Assembly (NCBI RefSeq): GCF_016863295.1
Contig: NZ_BOOP01000034.1
Span: 62,001-126,000, forward strand
Reading direction: 5' to 3'
From: Planotetraspora phitsanulokensis
GTDB taxonomy: Bacteria; Actinomycetota; Actinomycetes; Streptosporangiales; Streptosporangiaceae
Length of the DNA stretch: 64,000 nucleotides
In this document: in pieces, positions 9,274 to 17,814 of the stretch
How positions within the stretch are numbered: position 1 is the first letter of the stretch
Layout: the number at the start of each line of letters is the position of its first letter
Translations under genes and position numbers: made by a program
Notes under the pieces: generated by a model
What the model saw: only the letters and a program-made list of their open reading frames with translations
Told to the model about the DNA's origin: nothing
The model's database searches: none

Positions 9274-10149
9274 ATGACTTCACGAACCTGGCTCATCACC
9301 GGCGCCAACAGCGGTTTCGGCCGGCACCTCAGCGAGCAACTCCTGTCCCGCGGCGACCGCGTCGTCGGCACCTTCCGCGCTCTCGGCAGCGTCGACGATC
9401 TGTCGGCCCGCTGGCCGGACGCCTTCCGCGCGGCCCACCTCGACGTCACCGACCCGGCCGAGATCACCGCGGTGGTCAATGAGGCATGGGCCGCGCTGGG
9501 CCGGATCGACGTCGTGGTCAGCAATGCCGGGTACGGCCTGATGGGCGCGGCCGAGGAGTTGACCGACGAGCAGGTAGTGCACCAGATCGCGACCAACCTG
9601 ACCGGCTCGATCCGGTTGATCCGGGCCGCGCTGCCGCACCTGCGCCGGCAGGGCGGCGGCCGGATCCTGCAACTCTCCTCGGTCGGCGGCCAGGCGGCAT
9701 GGCCGGGCGGGTCCCTCTACCACGCCACGAAGTGGGGCGTGGAAGGTTTCGCGGATGCGCTGGCGGGCGAGGTGGCCCCGTTCGGCATCGGCGTCACCAT
9801 CGTCGAACCGGGCGGCGCCCGCACCAACTTCCGCTACGGCAGTTCGGTGCTGGCCGACCGCATCGAGGCCTACGACGGCACGCCCGCGGCGGGAGTCCGC
9901 CGCATTCTCACCGAACGCACGACCGAAGGCATAGGCGACCCGGCCCTGATGGCCACCGCGATGATCGCCAGTGTCGACCAGGACCCGGCACCCCGCCGCT
10001 TGGTCCTGGGGAGCGATGCCTACCAGGCCATCGAAAACGCCCTGAACGCCCGGCTGGCCGACGTCCGGACCCAGCGCGAGTCGGCGGAGGCGACGGACGC
10101 CCCGCTGGAGGTCGTGACCACAGGCGGCCCGGCTGACCTGGACACTTAG
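9274..10149 (+). CDS. Short-chain dehydrogenase/reductase (classical SDR)
   Basis: The protein has 291 residues and is cytosolic. The Rossmann coenzyme motif TGANSGFG lies at the N-terminus. The structural motif appears as SNAGYG. The catalytic Tyr149 and Lys153 lie in YHATKWG, with the serine in the preceding LSSVGG. An acidic LDVTD after strand 3 and the R after strand 2 are compatible with NADP use, but this is not decisive. Length and motifs match the classical SDR subgroup that acts on ketones or alcohols. The substrate cannot be named. It is divergent from the MmyB-type regulator, which probably controls it. Confidence 0.93.
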   Translation: MTSRTWLITGANSGFGRHLSEQLLSRGDRVVGTFRALGSVDDLSARWPDAFRAAHLDVTDPAEITAVVNEAWAALGRIDVVVSNAGYGLMGAAEELTDEQVVHQIATNLTGSIRLIRAALPHLRRQGGGRILQLSSVGGQAAWPGGSLYHATKWGVEGFADALAGEVAPFGIGVTIVEPGGARTNFRYGSSVLADRIEAYDGTPAAGVRRILTERTTEGIGDPALMATAMIASVDQDPAPRRLVLGSDAYQAIENALNARLADVRTQRESAEATDAPLEVVTTGGPADLDT

Positions 10150-10346
10150 AAGTACAGCCGGTCATGTGCCTCCTTGATCACGTGATCCGGCCCCAGGGCG
10201 GCGTTGAACTGCGCGACCAGTCAAGGACGGCCCAGGCGCCCCTGAGCCTGCGATTTCGGTCAAGGGTTCGGGGGACGCGGCGCATTGGGGCCGATCGGGA
10301 CGACGGCCGCCGTCCCTGCTCATCGCCACGTGAGCGATCGGCCCCT
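10150..10346. other. Intergenic region with a 12-bp palindrome
   Basis: This gap lies between the convergent SDR and catalase genes. It contains the perfect palindrome GATCACGTGATC at 10176-10187, with no T-tract after it. No gene is supported. Confidence 0.4.
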
Positions 10347-11819
10347 CTACCGCGCCACTGCCGCCAGACCCAACTCGTGGGCGATGCGGGCGCCGAGGTC
10401 GGAGTCGACCTTGGCCCAGTAGTCCTTGACCGCGCGCTCCTGGATGAAGTGCTCCACCCCCTGGCTCAGGTGCCAGACGATGTTGCCGATCAGATGGTCC
10501 CGATCGGTCGGCGTCATCACCTGGCGGTAGAGCGTGCCGGGCTGGATGAAGTCGTCGTCATCCCTGTGCGCCGCGTAGGCCGTACGCATGATCTCGGCGG
10601 GCTCGACGAACCAGCTCGGATCGCGGTAGCGCTGCGGATCGGCCTTCGGCCCGCCGTAGCTGTTCGGCGCGTAGACCGGCTGGCTGCCACTGTGGAAGTA
10701 GCGCATCGGGGCGTCCTTGTTGTAGTTGTGCACCTCGCTGATCGGCTGGTTGACCGGTAACTGCGCGTAGTTCGGGCCGATGCGATAGCGCGCCGAGTCG
10801 GCGTAGGCGAACATCCGCCCCAGCACCATCCGGTCCGGGCTGGGTCCGATGCCCGGGACGAAGTTCGCCACGTCGAACGTGGCCTGCACGATCTGGGCGA
10901 AGAAGTTCTCCGGGTTACGGTCGAGCACCATCCGGCCGATCGGGATCGTCGGGTAGTCCTTGTGCGGCCAGACCTTGGTGATGTCGAAGGGGTTGAAGCG
11001 GTAGCCGGCCGCGTCCTCGTACGGCATGATCTGCATCTCCAGGCGCCAGGACGGGTAGTCCTCGCGGTCGATCGCCTCCCGCAGGTCACGCCGGTGATAG
11101 TCGAGGTCCTGGCCGAACATGGCCTTGGCCTCGGCATCGGTCATGTTCTGGATGCCCTGCTCGGTCTTGAAGTGGTACTTCACCCAGAACTTCTCGCCCG
11201 CGGCGTTCTCCCACATGTACGTGTCGCTGCTGTAGCCGTTCATGTTGCGCCACGTACGCGGCGTCCCCCGGTCGCTCATCAGGATCGTGACCTGGTGCGC
11301 TGACTCCGGCGAGAGCGTCCAGAAGTCCCACTGCATGTTGTTGCTGCGCAGGCCGCTGTCGGGCATGCGCTTCTGGGAATGGATGAAGTCGGGGAACTTC
11401 ATGGGATCGCGCACGAAGAAGACCGGCGTGTTGTTGCCGACGAGGTCGTAGTTTCCCTCTTCGGTGTAGAACTTGAGAGCGAAGCCGCGCACGTCGCGGT
11501 CGGTGTCCGCGTAGCCCTCCTCCCCGGCCACCGACGAGAAGCGCACGAGCAGCGGCGTGCGCTTGCCCACTGGATTGAGGAAGGCGGCCTTGGTCCACTG
11601 GCTGACATCGGCGGTCACCTCGAAGTAGCCGAAGGCACCGCCGCCCTTGACGTGGTAGACCCGATCAGGCACGGGCTCGCGGACGAAGTGGGCCAGCTTC
11701 TCGATCAGGTAGGCGTCCTGCAACAGATTGGGACCGCTGGGGCCGGCCGTAAGCGAATGCTCATCACTGGACACAGGAATACCGGCGTCCGTGGTCGTAT
11801 TCGCCGCATGGTTTCTCAT
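10347..11819 (-). CDS. katA: Monofunctional haem catalase (clade with small subunits)
   Basis: The enzyme dismutates hydrogen peroxide to water and oxygen in the cytosol. From the ATG at 11819 it has 490 residues, the normal small-subunit length. The distal haem His56 lies in DRVYHVKGGGAFGYFEVT. The proximal haem tyrosine is in RMFAYADSARYRIG, and the characteristic FVRDPMKFPDFIHSQKR and NNMQWDFWTL are present. A GTG three codons upstream (11828) is the alternative start. The ATG is favoured because AGGTGAGAAGA lies just before it. Small departures from the textbook signatures (Asp for Glu/Gln before the RxxH, Ala after the YxDS) do not touch catalytic residues. No adjacent OxyR or Fur gene is visible, so control is unknown. 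The gene symbol is by family only. Confidence 0.95.
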   Translation of the reverse strand: MRNHAANTTTDAGIPVSSDEHSLTAGPSGPNLLQDAYLIEKLAHFVREPVPDRVYHVKGGGAFGYFEVTADVSQWTKAAFLNPVGKRTPLLVRFSSVAGEEGYADTDRDVRGFALKFYTEEGNYDLVGNNTPVFFVRDPMKFPDFIHSQKRMPDSGLRSNNMQWDFWTLSPESAHQVTILMSDRGTPRTWRNMNGYSSDTYMWENAAGEKFWVKYHFKTEQGIQNMTDAEAKAMFGQDLDYHRRDLREAIDREDYPSWRLEMQIMPYEDAAGYRFNPFDITKVWPHKDYPTIPIGRMVLDRNPENFFAQIVQATFDVANFVPGIGPSPDRMVLGRMFAYADSARYRIGPNYAQLPVNQPISEVHNYNKDAPMRYFHSGSQPVYAPNSYGGPKADPQRYRDPSWFVEPAEIMRTAYAAHRDDDDFIQPGTLYRQVMTPTDRDHLIGNIVWHLSQGVEHFIQERAVKDYWAKVDSDLGARIAHELGLAAVAR

Positions 11820-11828
11820 TCTTCTCAC

Positions 11829-12160
11829 CTGCCGGCTATTGAAGATTGGGTCTATCCGCTTCGGCGAGAAATGAACCGTTTATGCGATTCATCCGAGCGG
11901 CACTCCGGGGTGGACGGTGCACCACCGGGTCCCCTCGCACTGAAGCGCGGGTTCCGGACCCATGGTGAAGACCTCATCGACGTCCTCGAATGACCAAGGA
12001 CACTCGCCGGCGCCACTGCCCGGCTCATGGCGGCTTTGTCCCGCCGATCCTCACCACAACCCTACGAAGGACCAGGTCACGCCTGGGTCATAGCCCGGCA
12101 ACTTCCGTCAGGCCATCGACGTCAGCCTGCTCGGTGAAGTGGGGGAGAGGGGGCCGGCGG
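11829..12160. other. Gap between catalase and DHA2 exporter genes
   Basis: These 332 bases hold no supportable gene; a short frame from 11990 has atypical composition and no recognisable product. An imperfect inverted repeat (CCAGG/CCTGG around 12072-12086) could help end transcription. The catalase promoter must lie just above 11820, but no confident promoter elements are seen. Confidence 0.4.
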
Positions 12161-13591
12161 TCAGTTCTGCGTGCGGCCGTGCCGGGCGCGTAGGAAGACG
12201 GCGGCGATGAGGACGCCGAGGAGGACGAGGGCGGCGTTGGCGGCTATGGCGACGGTGACGCCGTGCAGGATCGCACCGGCGGACACGGCGCCCATGGTGG
12301 CCGCGGTGACGATCGCGGACATGACGGGAGTCCCCATAGCGATGCCGATCTGCTGGGACATGGACGCCAGCCCGGTGGCCAGGCCCTGCTCGTGGTCCGG
12401 CAGGCCGGTGGTGGCGGTGACCATGAAGCCGACGATGACCAGCATGTTGCCGACCCCGCCCAGGAAGGTCGCCGGCAGCATCAGCGCCATCGAGGCCGAG
12501 GTGCCGCCCAGGAAGAGCAGGACGCCGGTGAAGGCCGCCTGCAACAGCCCGCCCCCGACCAGGACGGTCAGGGTGGAGGTCCGGGAGATCAGCTTCGGCG
12601 CGAGCATGCCCCCGGCCACGGTTCCGAGCCCCAGGATGCCGAAGGAGAGCCCGGCGGTCAGGGCCGAGAAGCCGAGCGTCTTCTGCATGTACAGCGTGAG
12701 CAGATACACCAGGGAGGTCTCGGTGACGAAGGCGAGCAGTCCCAGCACGTTGCCCCAGGCCACGGTGCGCTTCTTCAGGACGTGCAGCGGAACCAGGGGC
12801 TGGGCGGCCCTGCGCTCGACGAAGTAGAAGGCGGCCAGCAGGGCCGCGCCGGCCAGTAGTCCCACCAGGGCGACGGGGTGGGTCCAGCCGTGCTCGCCGG
12901 CCTGGGTCAGGCCGTAGACGATGCCGAGCAGTCCGAGGGTGACGGTCAGGGCGCCGGGCAGGTCGACCTTGGGCCGGGTGGCGGGCCGGGACTCGGTGAT
13001 GACGCCGGGGGCGACGAGGAGCACGATGAGGGCGACGGGGACGTTGATGAAGAAGGCCCAGCGCCACGAGAGCAGGTCGGTCAGGACGCCGCCGAGAATG
13101 GCGCCGGCGGTGAACCCGGCGGACATGAGCGCGCCGTTGAGGCCGAGTGCCTTCTGCCGCAGGTGGCCGTCGGGGAAGGAAGTGGTGAGCAGGGCGAGCC
13201 CCGCCGGGGTGGCGGCGGCGGTGGCGAGCCCCTGGGCGATGCGGGCGATGATGAGGATCTCGGGGTTCGGGGCGAGCCCGCCGGCGAGTGAGGCCAGGCC
13301 GAGGAGGGCCAGGCTGCCGAGGAAGATGCGCTTGCGGCCGATCAGATCGCCGATGCGGCCGAAGAAGAGGGTGAACCCGGCCGCGCCCAGGGCGAAGGAG
13401 GTGGCGATCCACTGCAGGTCGGCCAGGGAGAAGCCGAGGGTGTCGCCGATCTCGGGCAGGGCCACGTTCAGGATCGAGAAGTCGACGGCCAGCATGAATT
13501 GGGCGACCAGCAGCACCGCGAGGACGGCTTTCATGCGGCCGGTCAGCCGCTGCGGGACCGGAGGTCTGGACACGGGCTTTGTCATGGTCAT
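12161..13591 (-). CDS. DHA2-family (14-TM) major facilitator drug exporter
   Basis: This 476-residue inner-membrane protein is rich in hydrophobic helices. The first helix holds the DHA2 signature LAVDFSILNVALPEIG. Motif A appears as GRIGDLIGRKR between helices 2 and 3, and motif C-like glycine-rich helix 5 features follow. The family exports drugs or metabolites in exchange for protons. The ATG at 13591 has AGGAAG nine bases upstream. A TetR-family regulator is divergent, with inverted repeats between the genes, so repression relieved by a substrate drug is the likely control. The real substrate is unknown. Confidence 0.93.
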   Translation of the reverse strand: MTMTKPVSRPPVPQRLTGRMKAVLAVLLVAQFMLAVDFSILNVALPEIGDTLGFSLADLQWIATSFALGAAGFTLFFGRIGDLIGRKRIFLGSLALLGLASLAGGLAPNPEILIIARIAQGLATAAATPAGLALLTTSFPDGHLRQKALGLNGALMSAGFTAGAILGGVLTDLLSWRWAFFINVPVALIVLLVAPGVITESRPATRPKVDLPGALTVTLGLLGIVYGLTQAGEHGWTHPVALVGLLAGAALLAAFYFVERRAAQPLVPLHVLKKRTVAWGNVLGLLAFVTETSLVYLLTLYMQKTLGFSALTAGLSFGILGLGTVAGGMLAPKLISRTSTLTVLVGGGLLQAAFTGVLLFLGGTSASMALMLPATFLGGVGNMLVIVGFMVTATTGLPDHEQGLATGLASMSQQIGIAMGTPVMSAIVTAATMGAVSAGAILHGVTVAIAANAALVLLGVLIAAVFLRARHGRTQN

Positions 13592-13615
13592 GACAGGGAA
13601 CTTCCTTATGAGCGC

Positions 13616-13640
13616 TTAAACGGTTCTATGGTTCCGTTAA
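13616..13640. promoter_or_regulatory. Candidate TetR-family operator
   Basis: An imperfect inverted repeat with arms TTAAACGG and CCGTTAA around a 10-base centre lies between the exporter and the TetR gene. A second weaker repeat, GGGAAC/GGTCCC, is at 13675-13689. Position and symmetry fit an operator controlling both genes; binding is inferred. Confidence 0.5.
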
Positions 13641-13719
13641 GATGCGAGGAACGATAACACTGTTGCCGCTCTAAGGGAACTGGGGTCCCGATAAGGGCGT
13701 CTCTTGGGAGAGGGTCCAT

Positions 13720-14334
13720 ATGGCCGCCGTACCGCAGCAGAGCGCCGCACCGGGCGCCGTCCGGCCCGGTGGGCGCACCGCCCGCGTCCGCGAAGCCGTT
13801 CTTCAGGCCGCAGGAGACGTCCTGGCCGAGAAGGGGTTCGACGCCCTCGACCTGGCCGAGATCGCCCGGGTCGCCGGGGTCGGGAAGACCACCGTCTACC
13901 GTCGCTGGGGCACGCCCGGCGCTCTCGCCGCCGACCTGCTCGACGACATGGCTCAGGGATCGTTGCCCCGCTCTCATACCGGCAGCGTCGAGGAGGATCT
14001 GCGGGACAACGCCCGGCTGGTCGTCAAGACCCTCACCGACCCCCGGCAGGGACGCCTGTTCAAGGCACTGATCGCCGCCTCGCTCTGCGACGACGAGGCG
14101 GCCCGGGCGCTGCACCGCTTCTACGCCGTACGCATCGACGAATGGGCCGGCTGCGTCGGCGACGCCGTCGAGCGAGGAGAGCTACCCGCCGGGACCGATC
14201 CGCGCCGGGTGATCGCAGCCGTCTCCGCGCCCCTGTACTACGCGCTGCTCAACACGGGGGAACCGCTCGACGACGACGCCGCCGAACGCGCCGCGGCAGG
14301 AGCGCTGGCGGCGGCGCGCGCCGGCGTCGCGTGA
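13720..14334 (+). CDS. TetR-family transcriptional regulator
   Basis: The protein has 204 residues. The N-terminal helix-turn-helix reads AVLQAAGDVLAEKGFDALDLAEIARVAGVGKTTVYRRWG, split here by family convention into helix 1 and the recognition helix GVGKTTVYRRW. The C-terminal part is a helical ligand-binding domain of the TetR_C type (LVVKTLTDPRQGRLFKAL, then FYAVRIDEW). The ATG at 13720 has GGGAGAGGG upstream. It is divergent from a DHA2 exporter, its probable target. Confidence 0.93.
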   Translation: MAAVPQQSAAPGAVRPGGRTARVREAVLQAAGDVLAEKGFDALDLAEIARVAGVGKTTVYRRWGTPGALAADLLDDMAQGSLPRSHTGSVEEDLRDNARLVVKTLTDPRQGRLFKALIAASLCDDEAARALHRFYAVRIDEWAGCVGDAVERGELPAGTDPRRVIAAVSAPLYYALLNTGEPLDDDAAERAAAGALAAARAGVA

Positions 14335-14368
14335 CGGGAGCCGTGTGATCGCCCGCCATTCGTTTGCG

Positions 14369-15739
14369 CTACGGCGCGACCGTTACCAGCTTGCGGTTGA
14401 GGAATTCGCCGATGCCCAGTTCCGACAGTTCACGTCCGAATCCGGAGTTCTTGACCCCTCCGAAGGGCAGGCTCGGCGAGTCGGCGAAGCAGGAATTGAT
14501 GTACACCATGCCGGCCTCGATACGGGTCGCCACCTGTTGGGCATGCTCGACGTCAGCATCGAAGACGTAGCCGCCCAGGCCGAACCTGGTGGCATTGGCC
14601 AACTCAATCGCTTCTTCCTCGGTGTTCACGACGTAGAAGGACAGCACTGGTCCGAAGGCTTCTTCCTGGTAGAGCGGGTTGCTCTCGCTGATGTCCGTGA
14701 TGATCGTCGGTTCGAGATAGAACCCGGGGCGGTCGACGCGGTCGCCGCCGTGAACGATTCGCGCTCCCGCAGCCTTGGCGTCCTCGATCAGCCGAAGCAG
14801 TCCCTCCACGGCGCGTTCGCTGGAGAGGGGGCCGACCAGAGTAGCCTCGTCCTTCGGGTCACCCACCTTGATCGCGGCAAAGCGCTCCTTCAGGGCGGCA
14901 AGCATCTGCTCGCCCCGTGCCCTGCCGACCACGATCACGCGCTTGATGTTGACGCAGCCCTGCCCCGAGTTGTAGGTGCGTCCCATCACCACTTGCTCGA
15001 CCGCATGTTCCAACGGCGCGCCTTCCAGGATCAGAGCAGGGTCGCTGCCGCCCAGTTCCAGGATCGCCTTCTTGAGGTTGCGGCCGGCGCGTTCCCCAAC
15101 CGAAGTCCCCGCCTTCTCGCTACCGGTCAAAGTGACGCCGCGCACGCGGAAGTCGTCGACCAGCATGGCGATCTGCTCGATGCTGCAGAAGAGATTCGTG
15201 TAAGCCCCTTCCGGAGCTCCCGCCTCCTCGAACAGTCGAGCGAAGGCCAGAGCGCACTGCGGCACGCTCTCGGCGTGCTTCATCATGACCACGTTGCCCG
15301 CTACCAACTGGGACGCGGCCACACGGGCCGGCTGATAGTAGGGGAAGTTCCACGGCTCGATCGCCAGGATGACGCCAATGGGTTCGGCGATCAGCTTTGC
15401 GCCGGGCCGGCCCGGCAGCGACTGCTCCGCGAGGAATTCCTCCCCGCGTTCGGCGTAGTAGTCGAGAATATCGGCGACGAGATCGACTTCAAAGTAGCCG
15501 AAGCGGGTGACCTTCCCCATCTCCAGGGTCAGGTATTCCACGTACTCATCTCGCTTCTCGCGCAGGATCTGGGCGGCACGACCGACGATTCGAGCCCGTT
15601 CCGCAACCGGCCTGAACTTCCAGTCTTCGCGGTAGAGCTTGTCCGCGGTTTCCAGTGCCGCAAATACTTCGGCATCCGACTGCAACGGGAACTCTTTCAC
15701 GAATTCGCCGGTGGCCGGGTTGATCGTACGAAAGCTCAT
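14369..15739 (-). CDS. NAD(P)-dependent aldehyde dehydrogenase, succinate-semialdehyde type
   Basis: The protein has 456 residues. It oxidises an aldehyde to the acid with NAD or NADP; the closest named family members act on succinate semialdehyde (4-aminobutyrate catabolism). The sequence opens with the SSADH-like TINPATGE. It has the cofactor strand PWNFPYYQPAR, the catalytic Glu in LELGGSDP, and the catalytic Cys in YNSGQGCVNIKR. PFGGVKNSGFGREL is at the C-terminus. The ATG at 15739 has GAGGAG six bases upstream. No GABA transaminase is adjacent, so the substrate stays uncertain. A GFA protein is encoded just upstream on the same strand, which fits aldehyde detoxification. Confidence 0.92.
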   Translation of the reverse strand: MSFRTINPATGEFVKEFPLQSDAEVFAALETADKLYREDWKFRPVAERARIVGRAAQILREKRDEYVEYLTLEMGKVTRFGYFEVDLVADILDYYAERGEEFLAEQSLPGRPGAKLIAEPIGVILAIEPWNFPYYQPARVAASQLVAGNVVMMKHAESVPQCALAFARLFEEAGAPEGAYTNLFCSIEQIAMLVDDFRVRGVTLTGSEKAGTSVGERAGRNLKKAILELGGSDPALILEGAPLEHAVEQVVMGRTYNSGQGCVNIKRVIVVGRARGEQMLAALKERFAAIKVGDPKDEATLVGPLSSERAVEGLLRLIEDAKAAGARIVHGGDRVDRPGFYLEPTIITDISESNPLYQEEAFGPVLSFYVVNTEEEAIELANATRFGLGGYVFDADVEHAQQVATRIEAGMVYINSCFADSPSLPFGGVKNSGFGRELSELGIGEFLNRKLVTVAP

Positions 15740-15820
15740 GGTCCACTCCTCATTCTGGCGTTTCGAATCGATGCTGGGTGAGATCGGTTCCTCAGCGCCG
15801 CGATGTCCTCGACGGGCGCG

Positions 15821-16258
15821 TTACTTCGCATCGCCGTCGAACCTCGCTCGGTTCGGGTTCGGTTCGATCCAGTCCTGGGCTCGACGCCACCACACCTCGG
15901 CGGACGGCTTCAGTCCCGTGGGGTCATCGAGGGTTCCGGCCTTGACGATCACGAGATCGGGCCGTTCGTGAAGGATCGTGAAGATCGGAGTACCGCAATC
16001 GCCGCAGAAAAGCCTGTCCCGCAGGTTGCCGTTTTCGGCTCCGACTGTTTGGTAGGACTTGGGCGTTCCCTTGGTCTCCAGGGAATCGCGCGCCACCAGA
16101 ACGTTCACTGAGAACGCCCCACCGCTGTTTCGCTGGCAATGAGCGCAGTGGCAAAGGACGACGGTCTCGGGCTCTGCGTCGAATCGGTAGCTGATCGAGC
16201 CGCACAGGCAGTGTCCGGTTCGGACGATGGAGCCGGGCGCTGGATCGATGTCGCTCAT
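15821..16258 (-). CDS. GFA-family zinc protein (glutathione-dependent formaldehyde-activating-like)
   Basis: The protein has 145 residues from the ATG at 16258, chosen because GGGAG precedes it; the frame is open to 16324. The zinc-ligand cysteines sit in CLCGSI, CHCAHC and CGDCG, the pattern of the GFA (CENP-V/GFA) fold. Named members were thought to join formaldehyde to glutathione, but most family members have no proven reaction, and actinomycetes use mycothiol. Same-strand location before the aldehyde dehydrogenase (81-base gap) suggests a shared role with aldehydes, by inference only. Confidence 0.88.
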   Translation of the reverse strand: MSDIDPAPGSIVRTGHCLCGSISYRFDAEPETVVLCHCAHCQRNSGGAFSVNVLVARDSLETKGTPKSYQTVGAENGNLRDRLFCGDCGTPIFTILHERPDLVIVKAGTLDDPTGLKPSAEVWWRRAQDWIEPNPNRARFDGDAK

Positions 16259-16347
16259 TTGAGGGTCTCCCTTATTTCGGTCCGCTGGGCTATCCCCCAG
16301 GGATGGGTCTTTCGCGCGCGGCACTGTGGCTGTGATTTGTCACCGCA

Positions 16348-17553
16348 TCAGGCCTTCTTGGGGAAGGCGTGCTTTGTGCCGCCGATGACTGTTGCGGCTG
16401 CGGCGATCAGGAGGATCAGCGATGCCCAGGTGATCGAGGCGGTGCTCAGGCCGGCGAGCAGGAGGCCGCCGATGAAACCGCCGACCGCGATGGAGGCGGA
16501 GAAGACCGTGATGGTGATCGACTGGGCCACGTCGGCGGCTTCACCTGTGGTGTTGATCACGGCACCGATGAACAGGCTGGGGGAGCTGCCGAACGCGAAG
16601 CCCCACGCTGCGACGGCGACGTAGACCAGCACCGGCGCATTCGCGAAAAAGGCCAGCACGAGCACGCAGGCCGCGAACACCACGGTGCTGCTCACCACGA
16701 GCTTGCGCAGGTGACGGTCGATGTGCGTACCGACGACGAGAACGCTGAGCACGGAGGTGGCTCCGAAGGCGAACAGCACCCAGCCTGTCTGGCCTGCCAT
16801 CCCCGCGTAGGACAGGAGGTCGGTGATGTACGTGTAGAGGATGTTGTGCGCGATCATGTATGTGGCCAGCGCGAACAGGATGGGACGCAGCCCGGGGATG
16901 GCCAGCACCTGCGAGATCTTGAAGCGTGTCTCGACCGGCTGTCCCGGCAGGTTCGGAAGTGCCACCAGAACCCATGCCATGGTCACGACGCTCACGGCGG
17001 CCGAGGCGTGGAAGGCGAACTGCCAGCCGCCGAGGCTGCTGAGCCAGGTCCCCAGCGGGATACCCAGGGCCAGCCCGATAGGGGTTCCGGCCAGGGCGAT
17101 GGCGATGGCGCGGCCCTGCCGTCCCTCTGGCGCCAGGCGGGCGGCGTACCCGCCGAGGAGAGGCCAGATGAGTCCGGTTCCCAGACCGGCGACGAAGCGG
17201 AGCACCAGCGTCAGTGTGTAGTCGCTGGACAGTGCGGTGAGTGCGTTGGCGGCGGCGACCACGGCCAGGGCGAGCTGCAGGACGTGCTTACGCGGCCATG
17301 TGGCCGTCGCCCGTGCAAGGGGGATGGCGCCCAGCGCGGTGGCGAGCGCGTAGAGCGTAACGGTCTGACCGGTCAGCGAGACGCTCGTGTCGAGCGTGTG
17401 GCTCATTTCCGGCAGCAGACCGGCCGGGAGGCATTCGGTGAGGATGCTGATGAAGCCGGCCAGGAAGAGGCCGAGCAAAGCCTTGCCCGGGAGGCGGTCC
17501 TGCCGGGCGGTCACCGGGGTCGGGCCTGTGGATTTGGTGACGGTGTCGGTCAT
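16348..17553 (-). CDS. DHA1-family (12-TM) major facilitator exporter, AraJ/chloramphenicol-efflux-like
   Basis: The protein has 401 residues and about twelve hydrophobic segments. Helix 1 carries FISILTECLPAGLLPEM, the family pattern around TE..PAGLL. Helix 4-5 shows FVAGLGTGLIWPLLGG and the antiporter motif region AGTPIGLALGIPLGTWL. Members export drugs, sugars or metabolites by proton antiport. An MmyB-type regulator is divergent across 261 bases that contain strong inverted repeats, which suggests regulated efflux. The substrate is unknown. Confidence 0.92.
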   Translation of the reverse strand: MTDTVTKSTGPTPVTARQDRLPGKALLGLFLAGFISILTECLPAGLLPEMSHTLDTSVSLTGQTVTLYALATALGAIPLARATATWPRKHVLQLALAVVAAANALTALSSDYTLTLVLRFVAGLGTGLIWPLLGGYAARLAPEGRQGRAIAIALAGTPIGLALGIPLGTWLSSLGGWQFAFHASAAVSVVTMAWVLVALPNLPGQPVETRFKISQVLAIPGLRPILFALATYMIAHNILYTYITDLLSYAGMAGQTGWVLFAFGATSVLSVLVVGTHIDRHLRKLVVSSTVVFAACVLVLAFFANAPVLVYVAVAAWGFAFGSSPSLFIGAVINTTGEAADVAQSITITVFSASIAVGGFIGGLLLAGLSTASITWASLILLIAAAATVIGGTKHAFPKKA

Positions 17554-17579
17554 GGTGATGTTCCAGGAGCTGCGTGTGG

Positions 17580-17602
17580 CCCGTCAGGGGGGCCCTGACG
17601 GG
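17580..17602. promoter_or_regulatory. 10-bp perfect inverted repeat in the exporter leader
   Basis: CCCGTCAGGG and CCCTGACGGG are separated by three bases, 27 bases before the exporter start. Further away CACCGGTG (17632-17639) and ACCGGTG (17642-17648) form a tandem palindromic pair. Both are candidate binding sites for the divergent regulator; the first could also fold as an RNA hairpin in the exporter leader. Confidence 0.4.
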
Positions 17603-17814
17603 AGGGACGGTGAAGGTAAGCCGGGCCGTTGCACCGGTGTTACCGGTGATGTGGAGGGCCGGGGCCGGGCCAGGGGCCCGCAAGCCGTTGCCCGGGACAC
17701 ATCGAGCGTGCTTCGGGCGCGCGGTCTTAACCAGACACCCGCTTCGTCTACGTCTCGTGTGGCTATCACTGGCAGGGACAGGCTGGGCTGCGGACTCCGA
17801 GCGATACTCGAACC

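Noticed and set aside
10176-10187. Perfect palindrome GATCACGTGATC between convergent genes
   Set aside because: It has no loop or T-run for a terminator and is not next to a promoter; a 12-bp palindrome can arise by chance in 64 kb of such sequence.
11990-12193. Short plus-strand frame of 67 codons in the catalase/exporter gap
   Set aside because: It runs into the exporter gene from the opposite side, has no ribosome binding site and no similarity to a known small protein.
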